Part shown: piece after piece, positions 18,161 through 26,936 of the stretch
How the letters are laid out: every line of letters begins with the position of its first letter
Position numbering within the stretch: position 1 is the stretch's first letter
Source: Streptomyces sp. NBC_00576
GTDB taxonomy: Bacteria > Actinomycetota > Actinomycetes > Streptomycetales > Streptomycetaceae
Reading direction: 5' to 3'
DNA length: 64,000 nt
Assembly: GCF_036345175.1 (NCBI RefSeq)
Contig: NZ_CP107780.1
Span: 10,664,001 to 10,728,000, forward strand
Translations under genes and position numbers: made by a program
Notes under the pieces: model-generated
What the model saw: the letters and a program-made list of their open reading frames with translations, nothing else
Told to the model about the DNA's origin: nothing
The model's database searches: none

Positions 18161-18559
18161 CGTCTCGGCAGACCGTGAGAGCCGCCTGCTCTGCAGGGCC
18201 CTCACCGGAACACGAAGGGGGCGTCATCAACCGCGGGCGCCTCTGCCGCGAGTAGGGGAGCACGACCAGGTCGCGCAGCGCTGCCGCGTGAAACGGGTCA
18301 GCGAACGGAGTGCCGGCGTGCACGGCGGAGAACGCCGCAGAAGCGCGTCTCACCACCGGGCACCACAGTGTTTCAGCGGATGGGGAGTCGACGGCGACGA
18401 AGTTCTCGACGTAGCCGCATCCGCTTGTCCGTCGGCTGAAGGTCCGGGAAGAACCTCTGATCGATCCCCGGGTACCGCTCTAAGTTGCGGCATGGCTCGG
18501 GACGGGAGGCGGCCTCGTCATGCTCGGCAGGTCCAGGCCGGGTGGTGGGGGCCGGCTGG
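18161..18559. other. Intergenic, no supported gene
   Basis: Only short overlapping frames of biased composition are present on both strands. It is downstream of the XRE-regulator gene. No clear hairpin terminator was found. Confidence 0.5.
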
Positions 18560-19429
18560 TCAGGGGCGGTGGTCGTGGAGGTCGGGGGTGGGCTGGTCTT
18601 GGGTGGCGGCCCAGGTGGCGAGTAGGCGGAGGGCGTCGGCGCTGGGGGTGTTGGGGGTGGCGGTGTAGATCACGAGGGTGAGGCCGGGGTCGGCGCTTAG
18701 GGGCATGGTTTCGAAGTGAAGTTCGAGGTCTCCGACGACCGGGTGGTGGAGCTTCTTGGCGCCGGTGCGGTGGTGGCGGACTTTGTGGTCGGCCCAGCGT
18801 CTGCGGAAGATCTCGCTGCGGGTGGACAGTTCCCCGATGAGGTCGCTGAGGTCTTTGTCGTAGGGGTTGCGGCCGGCTTCGGCGCGGAGCATGGCGGTGA
18901 TGCCGTCGGCGGTGCTGTCCCAGTCGGGGAAGAAGTCGTGGGCGGCGGGGTCGAGGTAGATGAACCGGGCGGCGTTGGCGGGGCGGCGTGGGTCGGCCAG
19001 GAGGGGCGCGTACAGGGCGCGGGCCAGGTGGTTGGTGGCCAGCAGGTCCTGGCGGTCGTTGTGGATCCAGGCGGGGGCGTCGCTGACAGCGTCGAGCATG
19101 TGCTGCAGGGCGGGCCGCAGGCCGCGGGCGCGGGGCGTGGCGGGTGCGGGGGCGCGCCGGGCGAGGTCGTACAGGTGGTCGCGTTCGGCGTCGTCGAGCT
19201 GCAGGGCGCGGGCGACGCCGTCCAGGACGTGGTCGGAGGCCCCTGAGAGGTTGCCGCGTTCCATTCGCACGTAGTAGTCGATCGAGACGCCGGCCAGCAG
19301 CGCGACCTCTTCGCGGCGTAGTCCTTTGACTCGCCGGTAGCCGCCGTAGGTGGGCAGTCCGGCCTGCTCGGGGGTGATGCCGGCGCGGCGGGAAGAGAGG
19401 AACTGGCTGATCTCGGCGCGGTCGTCCAT
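18560..19429 (-). CDS. XRE-family transcriptional regulator with MmyB-like ligand domain
   Basis: The minus-strand start is ATG 19429 (MDDRAEISQFLSSRRAGITP). The 289-residue product has a helix-turn-helix at about 30-65 (RRVKGLRREEVALLAGVSID followed by YYVRMERG), a signature of this streptomycete family. A C-terminal MmyB-like domain follows (about 105-275: HMLDAVSDAPAWIHNDRQDL, WDSTADGITAMLRAEAGRNP, LHHPVVGDLELHFETM). It is divergent from the aldo/keto reductase at 19668, with about 238 bases between them, and by family habit likely controls that oxidoreductase gene. Confidence 0.9.
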   Translation of the reverse strand: MDDRAEISQFLSSRRAGITPEQAGLPTYGGYRRVKGLRREEVALLAGVSIDYYVRMERGNLSGASDHVLDGVARALQLDDAERDHLYDLARRAPAPATPRARGLRPALQHMLDAVSDAPAWIHNDRQDLLATNHLARALYAPLLADPRRPANAARFIYLDPAAHDFFPDWDSTADGITAMLRAEAGRNPYDKDLSDLIGELSTRSEIFRRRWADHKVRHHRTGAKKLHHPVVGDLELHFETMPLSADPGLTLVIYTATPNTPSADALRLLATWAATQDQPTPDLHDHRP

Positions 19430-19667
19430 GTCCTCAACGGTAGGCGAGGTGGCCGGGAAGAAGCAGGTACTGGCGTTACCCGGAAGACCAGGCACTGCCA
19501 TCGCCCGGCGAAGCACCGTTTCCTGGAGATCGGCCGCTGAACGGCCGGGCACTTGCTGGGCGACGCCGACATCTACCGGCAACGTTCTGGCGCCGAGACC
19601 ACCGGCGACGTTGCCGGACTCCGAGCCGCTAGCCCCGACGACCAAGCCCGAACCAGAGGAAGCGATC

Positions 19668-20651
19668 ATGAAACACACCACCCTGGGAGATCTAGACGTC
19701 TCCCGCATCGGCCTGGGCGCCATGGGCATGTCCGCCTTCTACACCGGCGCCGGCAGCGACGATGCCGAGGCCATCCGCACCATTCAGCGGGCGGTCGACC
19801 TGGGTGTCACGCTCATCGACACCGCCGAGGTCTACGGGCCCTTCACCAATGAGGAACTCATCCGCGACGCGCTGAAGGGCCGCCGTGACGAGGTGGTGCT
19901 GGCGACCAAGTTCGGCATGGTCTCGTACGCGGACCCGAACGGCGGCAAAGGCGGTCTCGACAGCCGCCCGGCCAACATCCGCGCCGCCGTCGAAGGCTCC
20001 CTCAAGCGGCTCGGCACCGACCACATTGACCTGTACTACCAGCACCGCGTCGATCCGAACACGCCCATCGAGGACGTGGCGGGCACGGTCGGGGAGCTCG
20101 TGATGGAGGGCAAGGTCCGCTATCTCGGACTGTCGGAAGCCGGCCCTGACACGATCCGCCGCGCCCACGCCGTGCACCCGGTGACCGCCGTGCAGTCGTC
20201 GTACTCGCTGTGGAGCCGCGAGGTCGAGGAGCGGGTGCTGCCCGCGCTGCGCGAGCTCGGTATCGGCTTCGTGCCGTACTCGCCGCTCGGGCACGGTTTC
20301 CTCACCGGCACGGTCCGCTCTCCCGAGCAGTTCGACGAGGGTGACTGGCGCCGGACCAGCCCGCGCTTCCAGGGCGAGAACTTCCAGCGCAACCTGGCCC
20401 TCGCCGACGAGGTGCGGGCCATCGCCGACGAGGCCGGCGCCACACCGGCCCAGGTCGCGCTGGCCTGGCTGCTGTCCAGGGGCGAGCACATCGTCCCGAT
20501 CCCCGGCACCAAGCGGGTCACCCGTGTGGAGGAGAACACCGCCGCCGACACCGTCGAGCTGACCGCCGAACAGCTGGCCAAGCTCGACAGCCTGCCCTCG
20601 GCCGCCGGCCACGGCCACAACGAGGCGGAGAGCCAGATGATCGAACGCTGA
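19668..20651 (+). CDS. Aldo/keto reductase (NADP-dependent, AKR13-like)
   Basis: The start is ATG 19668, seven bases after GAGGAAG. The 327-residue product is a full-length TIM-barrel aldo/keto reductase beginning TTLGDLDVSRIGLGAMGMS. The catalytic tetrad is D51 and Y56 (IDTAEVYGP), K81 (LATKFG) and H126 (YYQHRVDP). The NADP-binding end contains VPIPGTKRVTRVEENTAA. It reduces carbonyl groups of small aldehydes or ketones; the true substrate is unknown. Divergent from an XRE regulator, a common pairing in Streptomyces. Confidence 0.93.
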   Translation: MKHTTLGDLDVSRIGLGAMGMSAFYTGAGSDDAEAIRTIQRAVDLGVTLIDTAEVYGPFTNEELIRDALKGRRDEVVLATKFGMVSYADPNGGKGGLDSRPANIRAAVEGSLKRLGTDHIDLYYQHRVDPNTPIEDVAGTVGELVMEGKVRYLGLSEAGPDTIRRAHAVHPVTAVQSSYSLWSREVEERVLPALRELGIGFVPYSPLGHGFLTGTVRSPEQFDEGDWRRTSPRFQGENFQRNLALADEVRAIADEAGATPAQVALAWLLSRGEHIVPIPGTKRVTRVEENTAADTVELTAEQLAKLDSLPSAAGHGHNEAESQMIER

Positions 20652-20924
20652 GCACCCAGCCGCCCCGGACCACGCCAAGCGCCCCGCGCACCTTGATCCT
20701 GCCGACTGTCGGAGGCCCAGCCTTGTGGCGTACGCCGGGACCTGCGCGGCTCGCCATGGCGACTACCTGGAGCGACCTGCGTCGCTCACTCCGATCACGG
20801 CAGCCAGGGCCGCCAAAGCCAATTCCCCTACAAGACGATCCAGCGCGTGCCTCACGACTCGACCATGCCGATCGGGAACACGCGTTCCGCCTGACCAACT
20901 CGTAGAAACTCCCCGGAGGAGACC
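20652..20924. other. Intergenic, no supported gene
   Basis: The stretch between the reductase and hydrolase genes shows no recognisable coding sequence. A good ribosome site (GGAGGAG) for the hydrolase lies at its end. Confidence 0.5.
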
Positions 20925-21824
20925 ATGCGCACATCTGTCACGTTCATGAGCAACCATCTGACCCTTGCCGGCACGTTGTACCTGCCCGACGACTATGACG
21001 GGCGCCCGCGCTCCGCTGTCGTGGTGGGGCATCCGGCCGGCGGTGTGAAGGAGCAGACCGCCGGCCGCTACGCCGAGGAGCTGTCCCGCAAGGGATTCGT
21101 GGCCCTTGCCTACGACGCACCGTTCCAGGGCGAGAGCGAAGGCGAGCCGCGCGGTCTGGAAGATCCCTTTCAGCACGCCGAGGGCGTCCGCGCCGCGGTG
21201 TCCTTCGTCAGCACCCGCAGTGAGGTCGACCCGCAGCGCATCGGCGGCCTGGGCATCTGCGCCTCCGGCGCCTACGTCCCCTACGCCGCTCAGACGGACC
21301 GGCGGATGAAGGCCGTCGCTACCGTCAGCGCCGTCGACCCGGGCGCCGAGCTCCTTGCCGAGCCCGCGGTTCGCGACCACCTGCTCGACCAGGCAGCGGT
21401 GTTCCGCACGCTCGAAGCCCGCGAAGGCAGCGCCTACGCCACCAACCTGCTCCCCGGCACGCAGGCCGAAGCGGACGCCCTCCCGGCCGGGAGCATGTTC
21501 GGGGAGAGCTACGGGTACTACCGCACGCCGCTCGGACAGCACCCCCGTTCCTCCGGCTGGGGCGTGGCCCGGTTCGACCTGATCGCCCAGTTCGAGCCGT
21601 ACCGCAACAACAGCTGGCTCGCGCCGCGTCCGCTGCTGATGATCGTCGGGAGCGAGGCCGGCACCCGCGTCTTCAGCGAAGACGGCGTGGCGCGAGCCGG
21701 CGGGACCGCGGAACTGTTCGACATCACCGGGGCGACCCACTTCGACCTCTACCACCGCGACGAATACGTCTCCCAGGCCGTGGACAAACTCGCCGACTTC
21801 TACAGCACCCACCTCAAGAACTGA
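20925..21824 (+). CDS. Alpha/beta hydrolase with Cys-type nucleophile elbow (dienelactone hydrolase-like)
   Basis: ATG 20925 follows GGAGGAG. The 299-residue product has the fold landmarks VVVGHPAGGVKEQTAG (oxyanion strand), a nucleophile elbow GLGICASGAYVPYAA at about 100-115, and late acid/histidine candidates (VGSEAGTRVFSEDGVARAGG; ITGATHFDLY). The elbow has cysteine (GICASG) where most hydrolases have serine, as in dienelactone hydrolases and YcjY-type proteins. It probably hydrolyses a small ester or lactone. It could be co-expressed with the reductase 273 bases upstream, but the gap leaves this open. Confidence 0.85.
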   Translation: MRTSVTFMSNHLTLAGTLYLPDDYDGRPRSAVVVGHPAGGVKEQTAGRYAEELSRKGFVALAYDAPFQGESEGEPRGLEDPFQHAEGVRAAVSFVSTRSEVDPQRIGGLGICASGAYVPYAAQTDRRMKAVATVSAVDPGAELLAEPAVRDHLLDQAAVFRTLEAREGSAYATNLLPGTQAEADALPAGSMFGESYGYYRTPLGQHPRSSGWGVARFDLIAQFEPYRNNSWLAPRPLLMIVGSEAGTRVFSEDGVARAGGTAELFDITGATHFDLYHRDEYVSQAVDKLADFYSTHLKN

Positions 21825-21837
21825 CCCGGCCAACGAA

Positions 21838-21853
21838 GAGGTCACAAGACCTC
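21838..21853 (+). terminator. Hairpin after the hydrolase gene
   Basis: GAGGTC and GACCTC form a perfect 6-bp stem with an ACAA loop, 14 bases after the hydrolase stop, and are flanked by complementary GGCC blocks. It is weak but well placed for termination. Confidence 0.4.
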
Positions 21854-21859
21854 CGGCCG

Positions 21860-22583
21860 GACTACGAGAACGGGCTGATCGATTCCATCTCGTTGCTCGC
21901 CCCAGTGGCTCAGGAAGCCGCCCTCCGCCAACGCGGCACGGTACCCCTCAGCCGACGTGCGTGAGGAAGCCAGGCAGGGGTGCGGTCCGGTCGGATCCGT
22001 CGCCCATGCCACCGCTGCCACGGCCTCGCCGCGCTCGCCAAGGCCGACGCGACGAGTGCGGCCGGTGCCCGGTGGTGCCGGGCAGCTGCCACCGCGAGCG
22101 GATGGTGGCCGCCACAGCCAGGTCCATGCGGGTGTGGGCGCCGCAGACGCACTACCGGCGCGTGGAACGAGGCCATCGGGAAGCGGATGCGGGGCTCCTC
22201 GCAGATTGGCATCTTCGCCAGTCAAACGGGCCGGTTCGCTCAGGAAGCCGTGATCGGCGAGAACCTCACGATCCGTGGCTTCACCGGCTCCGAGACGTCT
22301 ACGAGGCGAAGGTGCTCGACGAGGCGACGTTGCACGTCACCAAAGCCAACTGGTCCAGGCACAGGGCATGGTCACCAGCTGTGCCACCGGTGCCCGGGCC
22401 GCCGCCGACATGCTGCTCGCCGCCACGGTCATCGCTCTGGTCTTTGTGAACGCCGGGGCGCCCGGGCTCCGGAGCGAAGAACGAGACCCAAGACGAGGCC
22501 GCGGCTGCGCTGCCCTGGCTCGCCCACTGACAGCGCCAGGAACAGCCCGTACGCCGGCATCCGTCCGTATGCAGAGGAACCGT
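21860..22583. other. Degraded stretch without a supported gene
   Basis: Frames on both strands are short, overlapping and unrecognisable. The chimeric remnant that follows and the change in composition suggest this is decayed sequence between deletion points. Confidence 0.45.
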
Positions 22584-22841
22584 ATGACTGACACCACTCA
22601 AAGCACCACGGACCTCGCAGGCCACTGCGACGTGAGTTTGTTCCTGGGGCAGTGGCTGCGTTCCCCCTCGCGTATCGGTGCCATCGCGCCCAGTTCCCGG
22701 CATCTGGCCCGGGCGGTCACCTGCGCTGTCCCCGAACGCGGGGAGCCGGTCGTCGTCGCCGCCCTCGGCGTCCGGCTCACCGACGAGGAGACCGCCTGGC
22801 TCGAAGACCCCTACACCCCGCGCCAGCCCACCTACTTCTGA
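22584..22841 (+). pseudogene. In-frame fusion of methyltransferase start and aldo/keto reductase end
   Basis: The first about 50 residues (FLGQWLRSPSRIGAIAPSSR, then HLARAVTCAVPERGEPVVV) match the start of phospholipid N-methyltransferase-like SAM enzymes, just up to the strand that should become the VxxLGxGTG motif. The last about 27 (ALGVRLTDEETAWLEDPYTP) look like the C-terminal tail of an aldo/keto reductase. The join keeps the frame, so a short 85-residue chimera could be made but would have neither activity. It is best explained by a deletion. Confidence 0.5.
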
Positions 22842-23014
22842 GCACCGGCGCACCCCACCACGCCGCGTCGGCCATGGGAACATCAGGCGCTCCTGCTGCG
22901 CGGGCAGAACACACGTATATGGCGTATGACGTTGAAGAAGTCCTTGGGCCGCAAGCCCAATGCGGGCCTATGAAACCGGGCACGGACTGAGCTGACCGGT
23001 TGTCTGCGGACAAC

Positions 23015-23230
23015 GGACAGCAGTGAACCCTGTCCATAACACCCCCTCCATCCCGACCGACGCCCACGCCAGCCACTCGCGCACGACGTCGGCCTCGGTG
23101 GTCGACGGACACAGCGCCCACGGGACCGACAGCCGACGGGCGGCGAACACGGACTCCAGCGCGGCCCTGCGCCGCCGGTATGGCAGGTCGGATAGCCAGA
23201 ACCGCGTGGCCGGCGGCGCGCGCATCGTGT
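23015..23230 (-). pseudogene. ATP-dependent DNA ligase fragment
   Basis: The minus strand encodes FWLSDLPYRRRRAALESVFA, then LSVPWALCPSTTEADVVREW and LAWASVGMEGV, the middle of the adenylation domain of small actinobacterial ATP-dependent ligases (DLPYxxRRAxLE to GMEGVVxK). The sequence stops resembling a ligase at GMEGVLWTGF, before the second catalytic lysine motif. The KxDG lysine and the start are absent. Such ligases work with Ku in end joining; two Ku stubs occur elsewhere in this window. Confidence 0.7.
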
Positions 23231-23311
23231 CGCCACCGCTGGCGCCGGAGGCCTCGGTCAAGGTCACCGGCACAACGGTGCCGTGGCGTCCGCCCGCACA
23301 AGGCACGGTGG

Positions 23312-23345
23312 GCCGGCCTGCGAAGTGAGTGCCACGCAGGCCGGC
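23312..23345 (-). terminator. Terminator of the DUF1996 gene
   Basis: GCCGGCCTGCG and CGCAGGCCGGC form a perfect 11-bp stem with a 12-base loop. It begins 40 bases beyond the stop codon of the minus-strand DUF1996 gene. Confidence 0.65.
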
Positions 23346-23385
23346 TCGGGTTGGCTCGGCGAGTCTCAGATTCCGGGAGGGAAGA

Positions 23386-24867
23386 TCACTGGCACTTCCG
23401 GCCGGTGTTGATGCACTGGACCATCCGGTTCATCAGGTTTTCATCGAAAACGTTGATGAAGTCGCCGTGGTCGGTGATCGGCTTGTGCATCTGCTCCGGG
23501 AAACCGTCCACTGCGTAGAAGGGGCTGGACTTGCCGTTGTCGTTCAGGCTCGGCGCCTTCACGTCGTAGATCAGGCGCTGGACCAGCTGCGGGATGGCCT
23601 TGAAGCCGTTCGGGCAGGCACCGGTCTTCGGGTCGGCGAAGGCGACGTGCGAGCGGTGGTTGGCACTGTCGATGCTGCGGCCGTCCCAGCAGCTCTGGAA
23701 CTTCGACGTGCGGACCAGCTGGCTGCCCTGGGGACAGATCGGGTACCTGTCCGTCAGCTGCCGGTTCTCGAAGCCGGTGCAGCTCCATGCCGCGTTGGCG
23801 TTGGCGGTGCCGTTGGTGAATGCCTTGGCGTCACCGGTGATGATCCGCAGGAACTTGGGCATCGCCACGACCTTGCCGCGCGGGTTGCCAACGAGGTTCA
23901 AGGTGACTTTGGACGCGGTCAGGATCCGGCCGGTGTTGCCCTCGCCGCCGCCGCCGAGCTGCTTGGCGTCGAATTCCTGGGTGCCGTCCTGCAGTCGGAG
24001 CACAGGCCAGTAGTACGTGGATTTGTCGCGCTGATTGCGGCAGCTGGTCGCGGCGGCGGCGAACTCCTCGTTGGAGGTGAACGCGTCGTTGTCCTGGTTG
24101 CCGACGTAGTCGTGCGTGTGGTGGGCGCCGTTGTCGACACCGGGCGCGACGATGATGTTGTCGGAGTTGTGCACCTTGTTCGCGTTGACGCCGCACCGGG
24201 TCGTGAACACGCCCTGCGAAGCGCCGCGCTGCCCAGGGGGGTTCTGCACATTCGGCCGGACCTTGGTGATGTCCACGAAGTCGGCCGCCACCGGGCCGTT
24301 TGCGCCTTGGCCGCCGTTGCCGTTCTGGCTGGCGCCGTTGCCTTGTCCCTGTCCCTGGCCTTGGCCTTGTTCCTGGCCGCCGGCCGAGCGCAGCGAGCAG
24401 GAGGCCAGGGATTCAAGACCCTGGGGCCTGGGAGCGGACCTGCCGATGGCGATCCCGATCCGGTCGATGGTCGCGACCCGCTTGTCCTTCAGCGGCCCCA
24501 TGATCGCGTTGTTGGCGAAGTTGCTGTCCTGCTGGATGGCTCTGGCCGAAGTCTGCAGTCGCTGGTAGGCCTCGGCCACCTGTTTGTCCAGGAGCGCGAG
24601 TTCCCTGTCGACCTGTGCTCTGGCCTGGTCGGGGACCGAGGTCAACTTCGCCCCGATATCCGGGCAGCTGATCGTGACGTTACCGGCCGCGAGGACCTCG
24701 TTCGCCCGGTCCTGGGAAGCGCGCTTCGTGGTGTTGCTGTTTCCGCTCTCGTGGGCGGAGGCGTACACATTCACCGCTATCAGCCCTCCCGCTCCCAGAG
24801 CGAGACCTGCCGCGGCGGCGATGGCCCGATGTGTTGTCTTGGACCGCTTGCGGGTGTTGCGTCGCAT
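23386..24867 (-). CDS. Secreted DUF1996 protein
   Basis: The minus-strand start is ATG 24867 after AGAGGAG. The 493-residue product begins with a basic stretch (RRNTRKRSKTTH) and a hydrophobic export or anchor segment (AIAAAAGLALGAGGLIAVNV). A helical region (about 50-160) follows, then a Gly/Gln-rich linker (GQEQGQGQGQG repeats, about 163-190) and the DUF1996 domain (about 195-490). Domain landmarks are DNIIVAPGVDNGAHHTHDYV, CRNQRDKSTYYWPVLRL, SCWDGRSIDSANHRSHVAFA and the C-terminal DNGKSSPFYAVDGFPEQMH. DUF1996 proteins are secreted in fungi and actinomycetes and their function is unknown. The conserved His/Asp-rich block suggests a hydrolytic or binding site. Confidence 0.9.
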   Translation of the reverse strand: MRRNTRKRSKTTHRAIAAAAGLALGAGGLIAVNVYASAHESGNSNTTKRASQDRANEVLAAGNVTISCPDIGAKLTSVPDQARAQVDRELALLDKQVAEAYQRLQTSARAIQQDSNFANNAIMGPLKDKRVATIDRIGIAIGRSAPRPQGLESLASCSLRSAGGQEQGQGQGQGQGNGASQNGNGGQGANGPVAADFVDITKVRPNVQNPPGQRGASQGVFTTRCGVNANKVHNSDNIIVAPGVDNGAHHTHDYVGNQDNDAFTSNEEFAAAATSCRNQRDKSTYYWPVLRLQDGTQEFDAKQLGGGGEGNTGRILTASKVTLNLVGNPRGKVVAMPKFLRIITGDAKAFTNGTANANAAWSCTGFENRQLTDRYPICPQGSQLVRTSKFQSCWDGRSIDSANHRSHVAFADPKTGACPNGFKAIPQLVQRLIYDVKAPSLNDNGKSSPFYAVDGFPEQMHKPITDHGDFINVFDENLMNRMVQCINTGRKCQ

Positions 24868-25168
24868 GGGACTCCTCTGGCGCTCTTGAGTCAGGTAGGG
24901 CTTGGTGATGTCTCGGTCGATCGCGACTCGGTGACCAGGGTTACGGATGTGATCGGTGTGAAGGCGGGTTTCTGACCTCATGTCATGCCTCCGTAAGGAC
25001 TCGGTGGCCTGATCGAACGGGGGACATACGGGAGAATGACGTGGCACCGGAATCACTCAGCTCTTGTCGCCCACGGGCAACTCCGGGTCTGTCGCCACCT
25101 GTCGTCGGTTGTCGCGGTACATCAAGGACGGTCAGGTCACGGACAAGGACAGCGGGGAGTAACAGGCG
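24868..25168. other. Intergenic region, upstream of the DUF1996 gene
   Basis: This probably contains the minus-strand promoter of the DUF1996 gene. I see no coding sequence that I can support and no clear promoter pair. Confidence 0.4.
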
Positions 25169-25400
25169 ATGAGCATGTTCGGGGGACGGCCTGGACCAGG
25201 CGGTGCAGCGGGCGTTCATCCGCCCGGTCCCGAAGTCGGCCGGCGCGCAGATGCGGTACCTGGTCAAGCAGCTCGAGGGCACCAGGGCGGTCGCAGATGC
25301 TGCGGGTCTCCAGCGCACCGTGGAGCGGTATGTGAAGGACCAGATCAAGCTGCGGCAGACACGCTGGTTGACGGGGTGCGTGAACTGTCTGCAGAACTCC
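25169..25400 (+). pseudogene. Telomere terminal protein (Tpg) remnant
   Basis: ATG 25169 starts MSMFGG. After one extra G the Tpg N-terminus continues in another frame: GLDQAVQRAFIRPVPKSAGA, then QMRYLVKQLEGTRAVADAAG and RTVERYVKDQIKLRQ. This matches the start of Tpg, the protein covalently attached to the ends of linear Streptomyces chromosomes and plasmids. A codon is also missing in the helix-turn-helix (GLQRT where GVSQRT is usual). After about 60 residues it runs into SsgA-like sequence. It is a scar rather than a working gene, but points to subtelomeric DNA. Confidence 0.7.
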
Positions 25401-25402
25401 CT

Positions 25403-25612
25403 ATGTTGTTCCACCTCAAGGAACGCGAGTCACTGGCGCTGACCTCAAGCTTGCACACCCGGCTGACATATCGCGTATCTGATCCCTACGCGGTGGAAGC
25501 GCGCTTTCGGGCAGAGGACCAGGGCGAAACGGTGTGGATCTTTGCCAGGGACCTCCTGAGAGACGGCCTGGAACGCGCAAACGGGCTCGGCGACGTCACT
25601 GTGGCTTCGTAA
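25403..25612 (+). pseudogene. SsgA-like protein (SALP) fragment
   Basis: The frame reads LALTSSLHTRLTYRVSDPYA, then VEARFRAEDQGETVWIFARD and LLRDGLERANGLGDVTVAS before the stop. This is the conserved first half of SsgA-like sporulation and cell-division proteins (LxYxxxDPYAVxxxF, W.FARDLLxxGL, GxGDV). The family is about 130-140 residues, so roughly half is missing. The 5' side runs straight into the Tpg remnant, which shows that two unrelated genes were joined. Confidence 0.65.
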
Positions 25613-25699
25613 CCGAGAGCGGGCTCTGGTCCAACTTCTGGGCTCTATCGCTGATTTGGGGGTGCGTGAGGATCAAAAGCAGGTGCGCATCACCTAGGC

Positions 25700-26198
25700 G
25701 TGGGGGATGTGGCTCGCCTCGCCGACCTTCTCCTTCCGGGGGTTGGGGCGGCGGTGGAAGCAGTGGTTCTTGGGGACACTGAGGTCCGGCTTACTGTGCG
25801 GTCCATGGTGGGGTCGGTCGCCTGTCCGGGCTGTGGATGGAGATCCTCTCGTGTGCACTGCTACTACCAGCGGTGTCTGGCGGATCGTCCCGTCGCTGGC
25901 CGTCAGGTGCGACTCGATCTGCGGGCACGTCGTTTCGTGTGCGGTAACGGCAGCTTCGAGCGTCGGACGTTCGCCGAGCAGATACCGGACCTGACGCGTC
26001 GACATTCCCGCCGCACGAATGCCCTCACTGCTCACCTCACGGACATCGCCTTGTTTCTGGGCGGACGTGCGGGAGTCAATCTGTGCGGGCGCCTGGCTGT
26101 GACCACCGGCAAAGACACCCTGATCCGCCTGCTGCGCGCGCTGCCCGTCCCGGCGCCGGAATCTGTCCCGTGTCTGGGGGTCGACGAGTTCGGGGCTT
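25700..26198 (+). pseudogene. ISL3-family transposase, N-terminal fragment
   Basis: The frame begins VGDVARLADLLLPGVGAAVE and has the ISL3 zinc-finger pattern (ACPGCGWRSSRVHCYY, then RFVCGN with one site degenerate), TRRHSRRTNALTAHLTDIAL and the first catalytic region CLGVDEFG. The homology stops exactly where the 18-bp end of the IS3 element begins at 26199. The C-terminal half is not recognised on the other side of the composite element. Confidence 0.75.
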
Positions 26199-26293
26199 CC
26201 CCCTTGATCGTGGACACCGATTGTCATGCAGCCATGGTCAGCGTAATGGATCTCTGGTCGTAGGCGATCGGGCTGCTCTGCTGGGCGACCGGA

Positions 26294-26857
26294 TCAGCGA
26301 CGGACGCGGTAGCGGATGTGGGTGGCCTCCGGCGTGTCGATCACCTGGGCGATCTCCAGCTCGATCTCCGAGGGCAGGACGTCGAACAGTCGTCGTCCGC
26401 GGCCGAGCAGCACCGGGATCTGGTGGATCTGCACCTCGTCCAGGACTCCGGCTTCCAGCGCTCGTTGCCCCGTGTACGCACCGCGCACCTGCACGTCCTT
26501 GTCGCCGGCGGCGGCCTTGGCCTGGGCCATCGCGCTTTCGATCCCGTCGTTCACGTAGGTCACCAACGGATAGCCCCAGCGGGCGGCCGGGCCGGGTGGG
26601 CGGTGACTGGGCACGAAGATCGGGAGACCTCCATGATCACCGCCCCAGTGATCCATGAGTTCGGCGGTCCGCCGTCCCGCGAGTACCGCACCGGCCGCGT
26701 TCCATTCCTCCTGGAACCGCGCGGCGGTCCGAGCGGACTCGCCTTTGGCGTCGGCCCACTTGTGCAGCCGCTCGCCGTCCTCACCGCCGAGGAAGTCGTC
26801 AGGGTCGGCGATGTACCCGTCGAGAGACACCGACATATCGAGCACTGATGTAGACAC
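26294..26857 (-). CDS. Dihydrofolate reductase family (RibD C-terminal domain) protein
   Basis: The minus-strand start is GTG 26857, with AGGAG seven bases before it. The 187-residue product opens SVLDMSVSLDGYIADPDDFL and has AAGAVLAGRRTAELMDHWGG, YVNDGIESAMAQAKAAAGDK and LDEVQIHQIPVLLGRGRRLF. This is the RibD_C/DHFR-like fold of NADPH-dependent reductases. The family includes pyrimidine reductases and many general reductases; the substrate is unknown. It appears complete, with its own ribosome site, inside duplicated ends of an IS3 element, suggesting mobilisation. True folate-DHFR activity is unlikely for this subgroup. Confidence 0.88.
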   Translation of the reverse strand: MSTSVLDMSVSLDGYIADPDDFLGGEDGERLHKWADAKGESARTAARFQEEWNAAGAVLAGRRTAELMDHWGGDHGGLPIFVPSHRPPGPAARWGYPLVTYVNDGIESAMAQAKAAAGDKDVQVRGAYTGQRALEAGVLDEVQIHQIPVLLGRGRRLFDVLPSEIELEIAQVIDTPEATHIRYRVRR

Positions 26858-26936
26858 TTCAATCTCCTGTTGTATCGATCCAGACTGGTTTCAATGCTGT
26901 AGACCTGGCATGGCTGCCTTACTCATCGGGCACAAC

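Noticed and set aside
23329..24975. 548-codon plus-strand frame
   Set aside because: Exact shadow of the DUF1996 gene on the other strand. The latter has a signal peptide, domain motifs, ribosome site and terminator.
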